This document shows, one piece after another, positions 25,589-34,720 of a stretch of 64,000 nt of DNA. The notes under the pieces are model-generated. The model was given only the letters and a program-made list of their open reading frames with translations, was not told where the DNA came from and searched no databases. Numbering within the stretch: position 1 is the first letter of the stretch; the number at the start of each line of letters is the position of its first letter. Position numbers and translations under genes: made by a program. Source of the stretch: JADCRZ01 sp041751095 (lineage in GTDB: Bacteria > Bacteroidota > Bacteroidia > Chitinophagales > Chitinophagaceae). The stretch is from the NCBI GenBank assembly GCA_041751095.1, contig JBGSYC010000206.1, positions 38,374-102,373 on the forward strand. Reading direction: 5' to 3'.

Positions 25589-28408
25589 CTATTTTTTTAT
25601 CAGCTTAATCATTTTTGCCGGGATGCCATTTGTATTTAACCGGGCAAAATAGATTCCGGGTGCAAGTGCCGGATGACTGCTCAGATCAATCTTTAGCCTG
25701 TTATTGTTTGCAGGTAGATTTTTAAAAATGTAATTAAACAGTAGCTTGCCTGACTGATTGCATATGCCTACGGTTACATCGCCGGCGATTTTCTGATTAA
25801 ATGCAAGGGTGAAATTTTCCTGGAAAGGGTTCGGGAATGCATTTACAGCAGCCGGATCTTCCGCGGTTAGGCTACGGTCTGTAAGACCGGGCTTGTTCGC
25901 ACTCAGGTCGGGTAATTTACTTAGAGCGGATGCTGCATAACCCTGTGTATTTTCGGTTTGTGTGAAAACAGCGTTTGGAACAGGTTGCCTTGAAAATCCC
26001 GGCCCTGACCAGTAAAGCTGCATGGTTTCCCCTCCGCCATTCTCAAAGAAGCTGATCGCAATCGGGTAAACGCCTGCGGCAATGTAGACAGATCCTGATG
26101 CTGATCGCGGGGCGTGAAGGCCATCATTATTCACCAGGGCATTTGCTCCTGCTGCATACATCGAATTAAAATAAAGCTTACTTCCATCATCGGATATGGT
26201 TTCGAAAGTATAGTTGCCGGAAGTTGTAATGTTGATGTAACCTTCCCAGAGAAAAGCATAGTAATCATTGCTGGTTTTGGGGCTCATGTCTACATTTGCC
26301 ACTGTACCTGATTTAAGCAGGGACAGCGAATTAAAATCAGGAAGCGCATTCCAGTTACCCTGGTAATAACGGTACTTTAACCCGGGTGCGGGAGGGGTGT
26401 TTACCAGTTGAGTTTCCCCACCGCTGAATGCGCTATTGGGGATAAGCTGCCGGGAAAATCCGGGTCCGGACCAGTACACCTGCATCGTTTCTCCTCCACC
26501 TTTCTCAAAGAAGCTGATGGCTACAGGATAAACACCTGCGGCAACATTTACCGTTCCAGTCGCTGACCGGGGAGCATGCAGGCCGTCGTTATTTACCAAA
26601 GGCGTAGCTCCGGCAGCATACGTTGAATTGAAATAGAACCTGCTCCCATCGTCGGATACAGTTTCGAAGGTATAACTGCCTGCTGTTGGTATGTTGATGA
26701 ACCCTTCCCATAAGAAGCCATAATAATCAGACCGGTTCCTGGTGCTCATGTCAACGTTGGAAGTTGAACCGGATTTTAGCGGGGCAAGTGCGTTAAAGTC
26801 AGGAAGGACATTCCAGTCTCCCTCGTAATACCGGTATTTTAAGCCACCCGCCTGTTGTTGAGCATTGGAGGTAAAGGCCGAATTCGGGATCGGCTGCCGG
26901 GCAAAGTTTGGCCCCGTCCAGTAAGCCTGCATGGTTTCACCTCCGCCTTTTTCAAAAAAGGTTATCGTAACGGGGTACAGTCCGGCGGAAGGAATATTTA
27001 CCGTTCCCGCAGCAGCCCTGGCAGCATGCATGCCGTCGTTATTTACCAAAGCCGTAGCTGTAGGCGAATACAGGGAGTTAAAATAAAGTTTGCTGCCGTC
27101 ATCGGAGACGGTTTCAAAAGTATACGTTCCTGGTGTGGTAATGTTTATGTACCCCTCCCATACGAACGCGTAATAATCATCCCGGTTTTTAGGGCTCAAA
27201 TCTATATTTGACAAAGAGCCTGATTTAACCGGCGTAAGCGAGTTGAAGTTTGGAAGCGCATTCCAGTCACCTTCGTAATACCGGTAATTCAGCCCGCTTC
27301 CCGCGGTTACAGGAGCAGCATTAACGGTAACTGTTACATCGTCATACGCGGTAGCGCCGCTATTATCTGCTACGGTTAACCGAAATACGTAAGTTCCATT
27401 TATAAGGCTGGAAACGGAGGTAGAACCCCATGACGCGTTGTTGATATTGGCCGCGGGGCCTGAGACCTTACTCCACGAAAATGAAGCAATTGTGCCATCA
27501 GGGTCGCTTGAAGCAGTGCCATTCAGTGTTACTGTGGAAGTGGGCAAAGTGATAGTGATATCACTTCCTGCATTTGCGACGGGGGGCTTGTTGGCAGGCG
27601 GTTGAACATAGCCGGACCGCTGATTCTTCAGAAACCATTCAAACAGGTTTTTTGGACTACCGTCATTATCGCTGGTATTCGAGGGGCCATAAGCCCAATC
27701 CCAAACACCATGCTCACCCTGCGAATAAATTGTTTTCCTTATCTCCTTTTGGGGATACCCTGCACGCAGGGCGTCTATAGGTGTATGGGTGCAATTTGCA
27801 CTTACCACCGGGTCGTTCTGGGCATGATAAGCCCATACAGCCGTCTGGCCTGCGTTTATAGAACTGGCGAGTGATGAATAGTTGTAATCACAGGTTCCGC
27901 ATATGGGAGCAATAGCTGCAAATTGCTCAGCATTGGTTTTTGAAGCGCTCGCGTATTTCCATACCCCGCCTCCTCCAAGACTTAACCCCGTTAAATATAT
28001 CCGGGAGTTATCGACGCGCAGGTTTTGCCTGGCGTATGCGAGCATCTCGTCTACATAAAAATTTTGCCAGGATCCGTATTTCCGGTCAAGCTGGGGTGAT
28101 AATACCAAAAAGCTTTCTTCCACTCCGTTGACATTAAAAGTCATCGTAGCTCCTTCAGAAATATACTTCGGAAGACCCGCAGCGAGCTCTAAATAAAGTT
28201 CGTTTGTTCCGTTACCCTGGCCGCCTACCCCCTGAAGAAAAATAATAAGCGGATATTTTTTGGTTGGATTGGAATTATAGTTGTAAGGCCTGAATTCATA
28301 AAACCCAATGTAACTACCATTCGCGGCAATGAGGGATTTCTGTGTTTGCTGGGAAAAGCCATTTAAGCCAAGGCATAGTAAGCCAAGGCCAAATAAAATT
28401 GTTCTCAT
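25589..28408 (-). CDS. secreted alpha/beta-hydrolase with PKD and three PA14 domains and T9SS signal
   Basis: About 939 residues from the Met (start chosen at 28408, giving the signal peptide MRTILFGLGLLCLG; an upstream Met would prepend eight residues). Residues ~25-290 are an alpha/beta-hydrolase (esterase/PHB-depolymerase-like): LIIFLQGVGGQG is the oxyanion region, TGLSLGGGGVW holds the nucleophile Ser (about 143), and Asp in AQNDPVV and His in SQGEHGVWDW complete the triad. Then one PKD domain (ANAGSDITITLP), three PA14 domains of ~135 residues, each beginning with a YRYYxGxWNxLPxFN core, and a T9SS C-terminal domain ending LIKK. Surface-exposed; PA14 domains probably bind carbohydrate. 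The substrate is not identifiable. Confidence 0.88.
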   Translation of the reverse strand: MRTILFGLGLLCLGLNGFSQQTQKSLIAANGSYIGFYEFRPYNYNSNPTKKYPLIIFLQGVGGQGNGTNELYLELAAGLPKYISEGATMTFNVNGVEESFLVLSPQLDRKYGSWQNFYVDEMLAYARQNLRVDNSRIYLTGLSLGGGGVWKYASASKTNAEQFAAIAPICGTCDYNYSSLASSINAGQTAVWAYHAQNDPVVSANCTHTPIDALRAGYPQKEIRKTIYSQGEHGVWDWAYGPSNTSDNDGSPKNLFEWFLKNQRSGYVQPPANKPPVANAGSDITITLPTSTVTLNGTASSDPDGTIASFSWSKVSGPAANINNASWGSTSVSSLINGTYVFRLTVADNSGATAYDDVTVTVNAAPVTAGSGLNYRYYEGDWNALPNFNSLTPVKSGSLSNIDLSPKNRDDYYAFVWEGYINITTPGTYTFETVSDDGSKLYFNSLYSPTATALVNNDGMHAARAAAGTVNIPSAGLYPVTITFFEKGGGETMQAYWTGPNFARQPIPNSAFTSNAQQQAGGLKYRYYEGDWNVLPDFNALAPLKSGSTSNVDMSTRNRSDYYGFLWEGFINIPTAGSYTFETVSDDGSRFYFNSTYAAGATPLVNNDGLHAPRSATGTVNVAAGVYPVAISFFEKGGGETMQVYWSGPGFSRQLIPNSAFSGGETQLVNTPPAPGLKYRYYQGNWNALPDFNSLSLLKSGTVANVDMSPKTSNDYYAFLWEGYINITTSGNYTFETISDDGSKLYFNSMYAAGANALVNNDGLHAPRSASGSVYIAAGVYPIAISFFENGGGETMQLYWSGPGFSRQPVPNAVFTQTENTQGYAASALSKLPDLSANKPGLTDRSLTAEDPAAVNAFPNPFQENFTLAFNQKIAGDVTVGICNQSGKLLFNYIFKNLPANNNRLKIDLSSHPALAPGIYFARLNTNGIPAKMIKLIKK

Positions 28409-28440
28409 AGTGTTGATTAAATTTGGACTCAACGACGAAC

Positions 28441-28760
28441 GGGTGGTCAGTCGTTATTTACGTAAAATGTTTTTTTACTCTTTTAGCAGAGCTTTCTAAA
28501 TGCAATGCTGGTTAATAAAATAAATTGCAATAAGCGATCAGTAATCTATTGTATCGTAGATCTTCTGTTGTTGAATTTTATCTTAACGGTAATAGCATGG
28601 CCCTATCCTGAATTCAGGATTAAAATTTCATCGTCCTTTAAATTGCGTGAAAAGCGAGTTCACAAACAAGCCGGATCTTTAGGAAGGAAAGGTTTATAAG
28701 ATTCCCTACTGCACCAATTACTATACCAAGTATACATAACATTGACCTTAGTCAATTATT
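28441..28760. other. non-coding gap upstream of a small ORF
   Basis: AT-rich sequence downstream of the divergent promoter of the esterase gene. A 64-codon plus ORF at 28505-28699 has no clear start context or domain and is not called. Nothing else is supported. Confidence 0.4.
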
Positions 28761-29116
28761 ATGCCTGATTTTTTTACCTGCTTCCTGCTCATTTGTATTG
28801 TCGTGTCTGTTCTGCCTGATAATGTTTCAAAGCGAAATGAACCTGTTTTCGTCCCATCTGAAAACGCTTACAAATGCAAAATAGTATTGATGAAAGAAGT
28901 TGGGCGCAAACAATATTGGCAGTGGGCATGTTCTACTGCAATGAAAAAGTTTATTCCGGTAATCGCATTCTTTTCCACGTATGTGTTTATGGACAAAAGA
29001 ATGTAAATGTAAGTATCGGTTTTAAGAATGACTACGAAGACGTTTATCATTTGTCATTAATCATCTGTACACCAGATGGTAAAGCCAGCGTTACCGACGT
29101 AAAAGCAATCAGGTAA
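28761..29116 (+). pseudogene. small secreted-type ORF, probably frameshifted
   Basis: Two overlapping plus-strand ORFs share this stretch. The first (28761-29006) begins with a hydrophobic segment (FFTCFLLICIVVSVLP), like a signal peptide. The second (28874-29116) encodes VSIGFKNDYEDVYHLSLIIC and ends in a TAA that is inside an 11-bp hairpin. A frameshift near 28880-28900 would join a signal peptide to this C-terminal part in one ~115-residue protein. No family recognised. Alternatively the second ORF alone is a short gene; the call is tentative. Confidence 0.35.
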
Positions 29117-29134
29117 AGAATTATTCTTTACCTG
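29110..29134 (+). terminator. hairpin containing the stop codon of the upstream small ORF
   Basis: Perfect 11-bp stem CAGGTAAAGAA / TTCTTTACCTG with a TTA loop. The stop codon of the ORF ending at 29116 is inside the left arm. This layout is the same as at pabB (6107-6130). There is no T tract; a terminator or RNA-stability role is inferred. Confidence 0.45.
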
Positions 29135-29154
29135 CAGGGACAGGCTTTCCGTGT

Positions 29155-29315
29155 TTATAGGTTGGCTGAGCTCCCTCTACGCTTCCCCTGCGCGTCGAAC
29201 CTATAAGGTTCCGGCAGCTGAGGCTTTGAAGTTCAAAAGATTCGAACCTTATAGGTTGGCTGAGCTCCCTCTACGCGTCGAAACCTTTAAGGTTTTGGGA
29301 GCTAAAAGCTTTTCC
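29155..29315 (+). repeat. tandem copy of the AACCTATAAGG repeat
   Basis: A 28-bp sequence beginning TTATAGGTTGGCTGAG occurs at 29155-29182 and again at 29249-29276 (period 94). Between them are GCGTCGAACCTATAAGGTT, a TGAGGCTTTGAAGTTCAAA segment and TTCGAACC, matching the single copy at 19846. The second unit is degenerate after AACCTTTAAGGTTTT. Complementary halves can fold into long hairpins. Confidence 0.8.
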
Positions 29316-29411
29316 GTTTTATAATTTCTCACATTACCTTTCGTTTCGTACGGAGGAATGATATACAGTTATCAGGCTGCCATAATACCAGGGGGAGTGC
29401 GTTAAATGAGA

Positions 29412-31814
29412 TCAGTTTTTTACTTTCAAAAGCGTAAATACCTGTACAGGTATGCCATTTAGTTTAAGTACGGCAAAGTAAGTTCCGGGAATTAATGCCT
29501 GCTTATTCGCCAGGTTTACTTTTATATTGTGGTAACCACCGGAAAGTTTGCCGAAATAAGCATGATGCAAAATTTTTCCTGAAAGGTCGTATACCTCAAT
29601 ATTGGCGTATCTGCCGGTGGAACTTTTGAATTCAACATTAAAGCTCTCCTTGAACGGGTTAGGATATGCATTAAAAAAGAGTTCTGCTCCTTTTTCTGTT
29701 ACTTTGGAAACGGTGAGATCTGCATATTCCTTTTTTAAATTTAGAGGTAATGAGGAAGTAAGCTCGTGATCCTCCATCACTACAATAGAAGTAACGACGG
29801 AATTGGGAACAGGTTGCCTGCTGAAACCGGGTCCGCTCCAGTACACCTGCATGTTTTCTCCTCCGTTTTTCTCGAAAAAGGTTATGGCTACGGGATAGCG
29901 GCCCGCGGAAGGAACATAAACAGTTCCCGATCTGGATTGCAGCGGGTGAAGGCCATCATTATTGACAAGCGCCTGTGCTCCGGCTGAATAAAATGAATTG
30001 AAGTATAGCTTACTGCCGTCGTCAGACACAGTTTCAAAAGTATAGTTGCCGGCATTAGCGATATTGATATAACCTTCCCATACAAAACCATAGTGGTCTG
30101 ATACATTGCGAGCACTCATGTCAATGTTCGGAGAAGATCCTGTTTTAGCTGGTGCAAGTGCATTAAAGTCAGGAAGTGCGTCCCAGTTTCCCTCGTAATA
30201 CCTGTATTTAAACCCGCCTGCCTGTGCGGCCTGGTTTGAAGAAAAGGCGGAGTTAGGAACAAATTGCCTGCCAAAGCCCGGACCGCTCCAAAGCACCTGC
30301 ATGGCTTCTCCAAAGCCTTTCTCAAAAAACGTAATAGCTACCGGGTACAGGCCCGGAGCAGGAATGTAAACGCTGGCTGACACGGATCGCTCACCATGAA
30401 GGCCATCATTATTTACGAGGGCCTGTGCTCCGGCCGAATAAAATGAATTGAAGTAGAGCTTGCTTCCGTCGTCTGAAATGGTTTCGAAAGTATACATACC
30501 GGCAGCAGCGATAGTAATATATCCCTCCCATACAAAACCGTAGTGGTCTGAAACATTGCGCGCTCTCATGTCTACGTTTGAAGAGTATCCTGTTTTAACC
30601 GGTGCAAGTGCGTTAAAGTCAGGGAGGGCGTTCCAGTCTCCCTCGTAATACCTGAATTGCAAACCACTTGCCTCGGCTTCCGGGTTTGAAGAAAAGGCGG
30701 AATTCGGAACGGGCTGCCTGCCAAACCCCGGGCCGCTCCAGAAAACCTGCATGGACTCTCCGTAACCCTTTTCAAAAAATGTAATGGCAATAGGGTAAAG
30801 ACCGGGGGCAGAAACGTAAACATTTCCTGTCACCGACCTTGTACCATGCAGTCCATCATTATTAACAAGAGCCTGCGCTCCGGCAGAATAAAATGAATTA
30901 AAATAAAGCTTGCTTCCGTCGTCTGAAAGGGTTTCAAAAGTATAATTACCGGCAGTAGCGATATTGATATAACCTTCCCAAACAAAACCGTAATAATCAG
31001 AAACATTCCGGCTGCTCATATCAACATTTAAGGTTGATCCTGTTTTTACCGGAGAAAGAGCGTTAAAGTCGGGAAGCGCGTTCCAGTCTCCCTCATAATA
31101 CCGGTATTTTAACCCACGACCTCCTGCTGCTGAAGGCGGATCAAAGATGTTTTTTTGAATTACCCTTTGCGCCAATGCTGCATGCCCGGCGTTATTAAAA
31201 TGTACGCCATCGCCTGCGCTATACTCCGGGTATGCGGAACCATCGGCGGGGTTAGCGATTCCATCCCAAAAATTTATGGCGTATGATCCGAATTCATTCA
31301 AAACGCCATCTCTTATTTCAATCATTTTCCTTCTTGTTTCATTTGTAGTAAATGAAAAGGGAGAAGACCGGGGCTGGGGAGTGGTAATATAACAAGGCTT
31401 ACCGGCGTCATTGGCCGCCTGCCTGATTGTGCGCAGGCAGAACAAAACTTCAGAAACGCTGAAAACATCATATCCGTTAGAGGGATAATTGACCAGGATT
31501 ACATCCGGGTTTGTTGCCAGCGCAGCAGTAATATTATGAAATTGATCAGGAGTTTCATTGCTTCTTTCCGGGGGAGGCGAATATGAAGATGGCATTCCCC
31601 GGTAAACTGATGCGCCCCCTACTGCGAGATTCGTTATGCTTAACTGAGTGCCAATAGCCTGGTAATGTTTTTGTACACGGGTCACATAACAACTATCAAT
31701 CGTGGAAGGGCCTGTACATGCCGACGTCGATGAGCCCAGGATGGCCAGCTTTTTCTGGGCGACCATATTGAATACCAAAAGGAAAATGAATGACAGAAAT
31801 AGGGAGGACTTCAT
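29412..31814 (-). CDS. secreted SGNH/GDSL-type hydrolase with three PA14 domains and T9SS signal
   Basis: About 800 residues from the Met at 31814, which begins the signal peptide MKSSLFLSFIFLLVFN. An SGNH hydrolase domain follows: block I ILGSSTSACTG (catalytic Ser ~29 in the GDS position), block II NLAVGGAS, block III VNYPSNGYD, block V GDGVHFNNAGH (Asp and His). Such domains de-esterify carbohydrates or lipids. Then three PA14 domains and a T9SS sorting domain. The PA14 triplet is very close to that in the esterase gene 1 kb upstream in this order, so the two are related by module duplication. Confidence 0.87.
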   Translation of the reverse strand: MKSSLFLSFIFLLVFNMVAQKKLAILGSSTSACTGPSTIDSCYVTRVQKHYQAIGTQLSITNLAVGGASVYRGMPSSYSPPPERSNETPDQFHNITAALATNPDVILVNYPSNGYDVFSVSEVLFCLRTIRQAANDAGKPCYITTPQPRSSPFSFTTNETRRKMIEIRDGVLNEFGSYAINFWDGIANPADGSAYPEYSAGDGVHFNNAGHAALAQRVIQKNIFDPPSAAGGRGLKYRYYEGDWNALPDFNALSPVKTGSTLNVDMSSRNVSDYYGFVWEGYINIATAGNYTFETLSDDGSKLYFNSFYSAGAQALVNNDGLHGTRSVTGNVYVSAPGLYPIAITFFEKGYGESMQVFWSGPGFGRQPVPNSAFSSNPEAEASGLQFRYYEGDWNALPDFNALAPVKTGYSSNVDMRARNVSDHYGFVWEGYITIAAAGMYTFETISDDGSKLYFNSFYSAGAQALVNNDGLHGERSVSASVYIPAPGLYPVAITFFEKGFGEAMQVLWSGPGFGRQFVPNSAFSSNQAAQAGGFKYRYYEGNWDALPDFNALAPAKTGSSPNIDMSARNVSDHYGFVWEGYINIANAGNYTFETVSDDGSKLYFNSFYSAGAQALVNNDGLHPLQSRSGTVYVPSAGRYPVAITFFEKNGGENMQVYWSGPGFSRQPVPNSVVTSIVVMEDHELTSSLPLNLKKEYADLTVSKVTEKGAELFFNAYPNPFKESFNVEFKSSTGRYANIEVYDLSGKILHHAYFGKLSGGYHNIKVNLANKQALIPGTYFAVLKLNGIPVQVFTLLKVKN

Positions 31815-32034
31815 GTAAAAATGTACCATAAAGGAAGTTAATGCTTAAGATAACGATACGGGTTGGAAGGAGAAAACTAAAGATAACGATTACTGATATT
31901 TGAATGGCTGCATGTTGAAAAAAACCTTTTCATTTGTAAAGCGTTCAATGAATTCAAAGCAGCATCGCAGTGACAATCTTCGCTTTATACCTCTCCCTGG
32001 CTTATCAACCGGGCAAAAGCGACTTTTCAAACGA

Positions 32035-32281
32035 ATGAACTACGATAAGGAATACCTATATATCCCCCGAATTAGATAATGCGTTTGCCCGGAATGGTCT
32101 TTTTACCGCATTTACAACGGCAATCCCTATTCGCTGAAATTTGCTATTGAACCTGGGTTAGCAAAAGATATTTTATACGAATTGCCCGTTTGAGCCCGAT
32201 ATTTATCCAAAACGCTGGTTTAGTGTTGATAACTTTGATGATGATAGGAATGCTTACTCTATCTTGATACGAATACGATAA
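32035..32281 (+). pseudogene. decayed ~82-codon gene, several frameshifts
   Basis: Coding text moves between frames. NYDKEYLYIP is followed after a C-run insertion by LDNAFARNGL, then after a T-run change by YRIYNGNPYSLKFAIEPGLA and KDILYELPV, then after another shift by FEPDIYPKRWFSVDNFDDDR and NAYSILIRIR before TAA. The joined protein is compact and plausible. Family not recognised. It lies 20 bases before the intact 51-codon ORF, so the two may once have been one operon. Confidence 0.6.
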
Positions 32282-32300
32282 TTATAAAAAATCTAACGAG

Positions 32301-32456
32301 ATGACTTCAATTTCAATACAGGAACAAATTGAAACTATAAAAAAAGCTACAGAGAAAGCTGTACGATCTAAACAATCTGCAATTAAGTTTCTTAGGGATG
32401 CCGGTATAATTGACGATCGTAAACTTAGCTCAAAGACAGCCAAAAAACAAAAATAA
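32301..32456 (+). CDS. 51-residue Lys-rich helical protein, antitoxin-like position
   Basis: Intact short ORF with ATG at 32301, below the usual length cut-off. Residues begin MTSISIQEQIETIKKATEKA and continue VRSKQSAIKFLRDAGIIDDR with a Lys-rich end. Predicted helical, basic, no membrane segment. It directly precedes the remnant of a toxin-like gene (6 bases apart). I recall similar small proteins in other Bacteroidota, but not their function. Antitoxin is an inference from the pairing. Confidence 0.55.
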   Translation: MTSISIQEQIETIKKATEKAVRSKQSAIKFLRDAGIIDDRKLSSKTAKKQK

Positions 32457-32461
32457 AAGAC

Positions 32462-32640
32462 TTGCCCCTCCATCAACCTTTCCAAATCACCGGATTCCAT
32501 AGCTGCGACAAGGAGATAGGCCGTAAAGTTTTAAACGGGGAAGCTGATTTAAAAGCAAGCTATAATAAATGGGATTGGTTAGCCTATGGAATTTACTTTT
32601 GAGAACAAATTCCTGCCCATTGCAAATCGGACTGGCTGCC
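32462..32640 (+). pseudogene. truncated toxin-like gene (G-F-H-x-C-D family)
   Basis: The frame from a TTG at 32462 encodes FQITGFHSCDKEIGRKVLNG and ADLKASYNKWDWLAYGIYF, then TGA at 32600-32602 where the family (from memory: GFHxCD...DWLGxGIYFWE) has Trp, so TGG>TGA is likely. After the stop only EQIP fits and homology fades. These features resemble the N terminus of uncharacterised proteins, perhaps ADP-ribosyltransferase-fold toxins. The C-terminal two-thirds is missing, so it should be inactive. Confidence 0.5.
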
Positions 32641-32651
32641 TTACACACCGG

Positions 32652-34463
32652 TCATAACATTTTTGCAACAGCCACGTTTTTCCGTTCCCCGATCTGCTGT
32701 CGCCACATCGCATAATACAAACCCTTTTCTGCCAGGAGGCTCTCGTGCGACCCTGTTTCAACAATGCTTCCTTTCTCCAGTACGTAGATACGATCTGCAT
32801 GCATAATGGTAGACAGCCGGTGAGCTATCAGAATAGTGATCTGTTCACGATGTGATGAGATTGAGCGGATCGTACCGGAAACTTCTTCTTCGGTTATTGA
32901 ATCAAGTGCTGAAGTAGCTTCATCAAATATCAATAATTTGGGATGCCGCAATAATGCCCGGGCTATAGATAAACGTTGCTTTTCGCCACCGGATACTTTT
33001 ATCCCTCCTTCCCCGATCAGAGTTTCAAGGCCATGATCCGCCCTCGCCAGCAAACTGTGACACGCGGCTTTGTGCAAAACGTCCTGTATGTCGGCATCCG
33101 ACGCGTGGGGGTTTACAAACAGGAGGTTCTCTTTTATGGTGCCTGCAAATAACTGGGTATCCTGTGTTACAAAACCGATCTGCGTGCGCAAGGTGTCAAA
33201 ATCAATATCATTTCCATGAACGCCGTTATACAATATTTCTCCTTCAAGCGGGCGGTATAAACCTACCAGCAGTTTAACCAGGGTGGTCTTGCCTGACCCC
33301 GAGGGCCCTACAAAAGCGATCGTTTGCCCGGTTTCAACGTCAAAGCTGATGTTATCGAGGGCGTGCAGATGAGCAGTCTGGTGCTTAAAGCTTACGTTTA
33401 CAAATTCAAGTTCATGTATATCACCAATAGGTACAGGGTTTACCGGTTTTTGTTCCGGCGCTTTGATCATCAGTTTATGAAAGTTATACAGCGATGCCTG
33501 CGCCTCCCGGTAAGAAAGGATGATATTCCCGATCTCCTGAAGAGGCCCGAAAATAAAAAAAGAGTAAAATGTCAGCGTCATCAATTTACCGGTAGTAAGA
33601 ACGTCCTGGAAAATGAGCCACAGAAGTGTAAACATAATCACCTGCCTGAGGAAATTCACAAAGGTGCCCTGTACAAAGCTTAGGGCCCTTATACTTTTTA
33701 CTTTTTTGAGTTCCAGCCCCAGTATTTTATAGGTATTATTATTTAGGCGCTTTACTTCCTGACCGGTAAGCCCAAGGCTTTTTACCAGTTCGATATTTCT
33801 TAACGATTCAGTTGTAGAGCCGGCCAGCGAGGTAGTTTCCGAAACAATGGTTTTTTGAATAACTTTTATTTTCCTGCTTAAGATGCTTGTCAGCAATGCA
33901 AGCAGGATGATGCCGGATAAATAAATAGGCATGATCGACCAGTGCAGGCTGAAAGAATAAATGGTCACGAACACAATACCTACAAGAATACCGAACAGCA
34001 CGTTTATGAAAGAGATGATAAACTTTTCTGTATCTGTTCTTACTTTCTGAAGGATGCTAAGGGTTTCGCCGCTTCTCTGGTCTTCAAATTCCTGGTAGGG
34101 CAATTTCATAGAATGCATTAGGCCGTCTGTAAACAGGCTTGCGCCAAATTTCTGAACCACTACATTCACGAAGTAATCCTGGAATGCCTTTGCAATTCTT
34201 GACACCATGGCGACACCAACCAGTATGCCCAGATATTTCGTTATGCCCAGCATGAATTCCTGGCGGGTTCTTGTGCCTTCTATAACAAATTCGTGTTTGT
34301 CATTATAATAGCCGGTATGGTGCGGATGTGTAGCAAATTTGTCTATGATGATTCCTAAAAAATGTGGATCCAACATGGAGAATACCTGATTAATCGCAGC
34401 CAGTAACATAGACAAGCCAATGAGCCATTTGTACGGTCTGAGGTAGGTTAGTAGTAATTTCAT
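32652..34463 (-). CDS. ABC transporter, fused permease and ATPase (MsbA/lipid-exporter type)
   Basis: A 603-residue type IV exporter half-transporter, forming a homodimer or heterodimer in the inner membrane. Six transmembrane helices in the first ~320 residues. The ATPase domain has Walker A VGPSGSGKTTLVKLL, Q-loop FVTQDTQLFAG, signature VSGGEKQRLSIARALL, Walker B LLIFDEATSALDS and the H-loop LIAHRLSTI. Sequence type resembles lipid A or multidrug exporters; the substrate is not determined. It is preceded and followed by unrelated genes and is likely monocistronic. Confidence 0.92.
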   Translation of the reverse strand: MKLLLTYLRPYKWLIGLSMLLAAINQVFSMLDPHFLGIIIDKFATHPHHTGYYNDKHEFVIEGTRTRQEFMLGITKYLGILVGVAMVSRIAKAFQDYFVNVVVQKFGASLFTDGLMHSMKLPYQEFEDQRSGETLSILQKVRTDTEKFIISFINVLFGILVGIVFVTIYSFSLHWSIMPIYLSGIILLALLTSILSRKIKVIQKTIVSETTSLAGSTTESLRNIELVKSLGLTGQEVKRLNNNTYKILGLELKKVKSIRALSFVQGTFVNFLRQVIMFTLLWLIFQDVLTTGKLMTLTFYSFFIFGPLQEIGNIILSYREAQASLYNFHKLMIKAPEQKPVNPVPIGDIHELEFVNVSFKHQTAHLHALDNISFDVETGQTIAFVGPSGSGKTTLVKLLVGLYRPLEGEILYNGVHGNDIDFDTLRTQIGFVTQDTQLFAGTIKENLLFVNPHASDADIQDVLHKAACHSLLARADHGLETLIGEGGIKVSGGEKQRLSIARALLRHPKLLIFDEATSALDSITEEEVSGTIRSISSHREQITILIAHRLSTIMHADRIYVLEKGSIVETGSHESLLAEKGLYYAMWRQQIGERKNVAVAKML

Positions 34464-34720
34464 TATAGTTATGTTTCAGATAGGAATTGCTCACCTGCAT
34501 GCCGCTGTTCAGACCCTGATCTGTTTTAATCCAACCAGTGAATCATAAAGAACGAACTAACAAGTCATTAAGACAAATGTTGCAACATTTACGATTCCAT
34601 ACAAGTTAGGCAAATGCATGAAAAACCCCTTTGAAAAGTGCCTGTGCAAAAGGTTATGTGTTTATGAACAGGTTGTATGCTGCGGAAACCTGCAGTGCAA
34701 TTACAGGTAAATATAATTAT

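Noticed and set aside
28505..28699. 64-codon plus ORF
   Set aside because: No domain, no clear start signal and AT-rich composition; likely chance.
32035..32640. Reading the frameshifts in the small genes as assembly errors
   Set aside because: The neighbouring long genes (over 15 kb) are intact, and these frameshifts cluster in remnant-type genes. Still, raw reads would be needed to exclude base-call errors.
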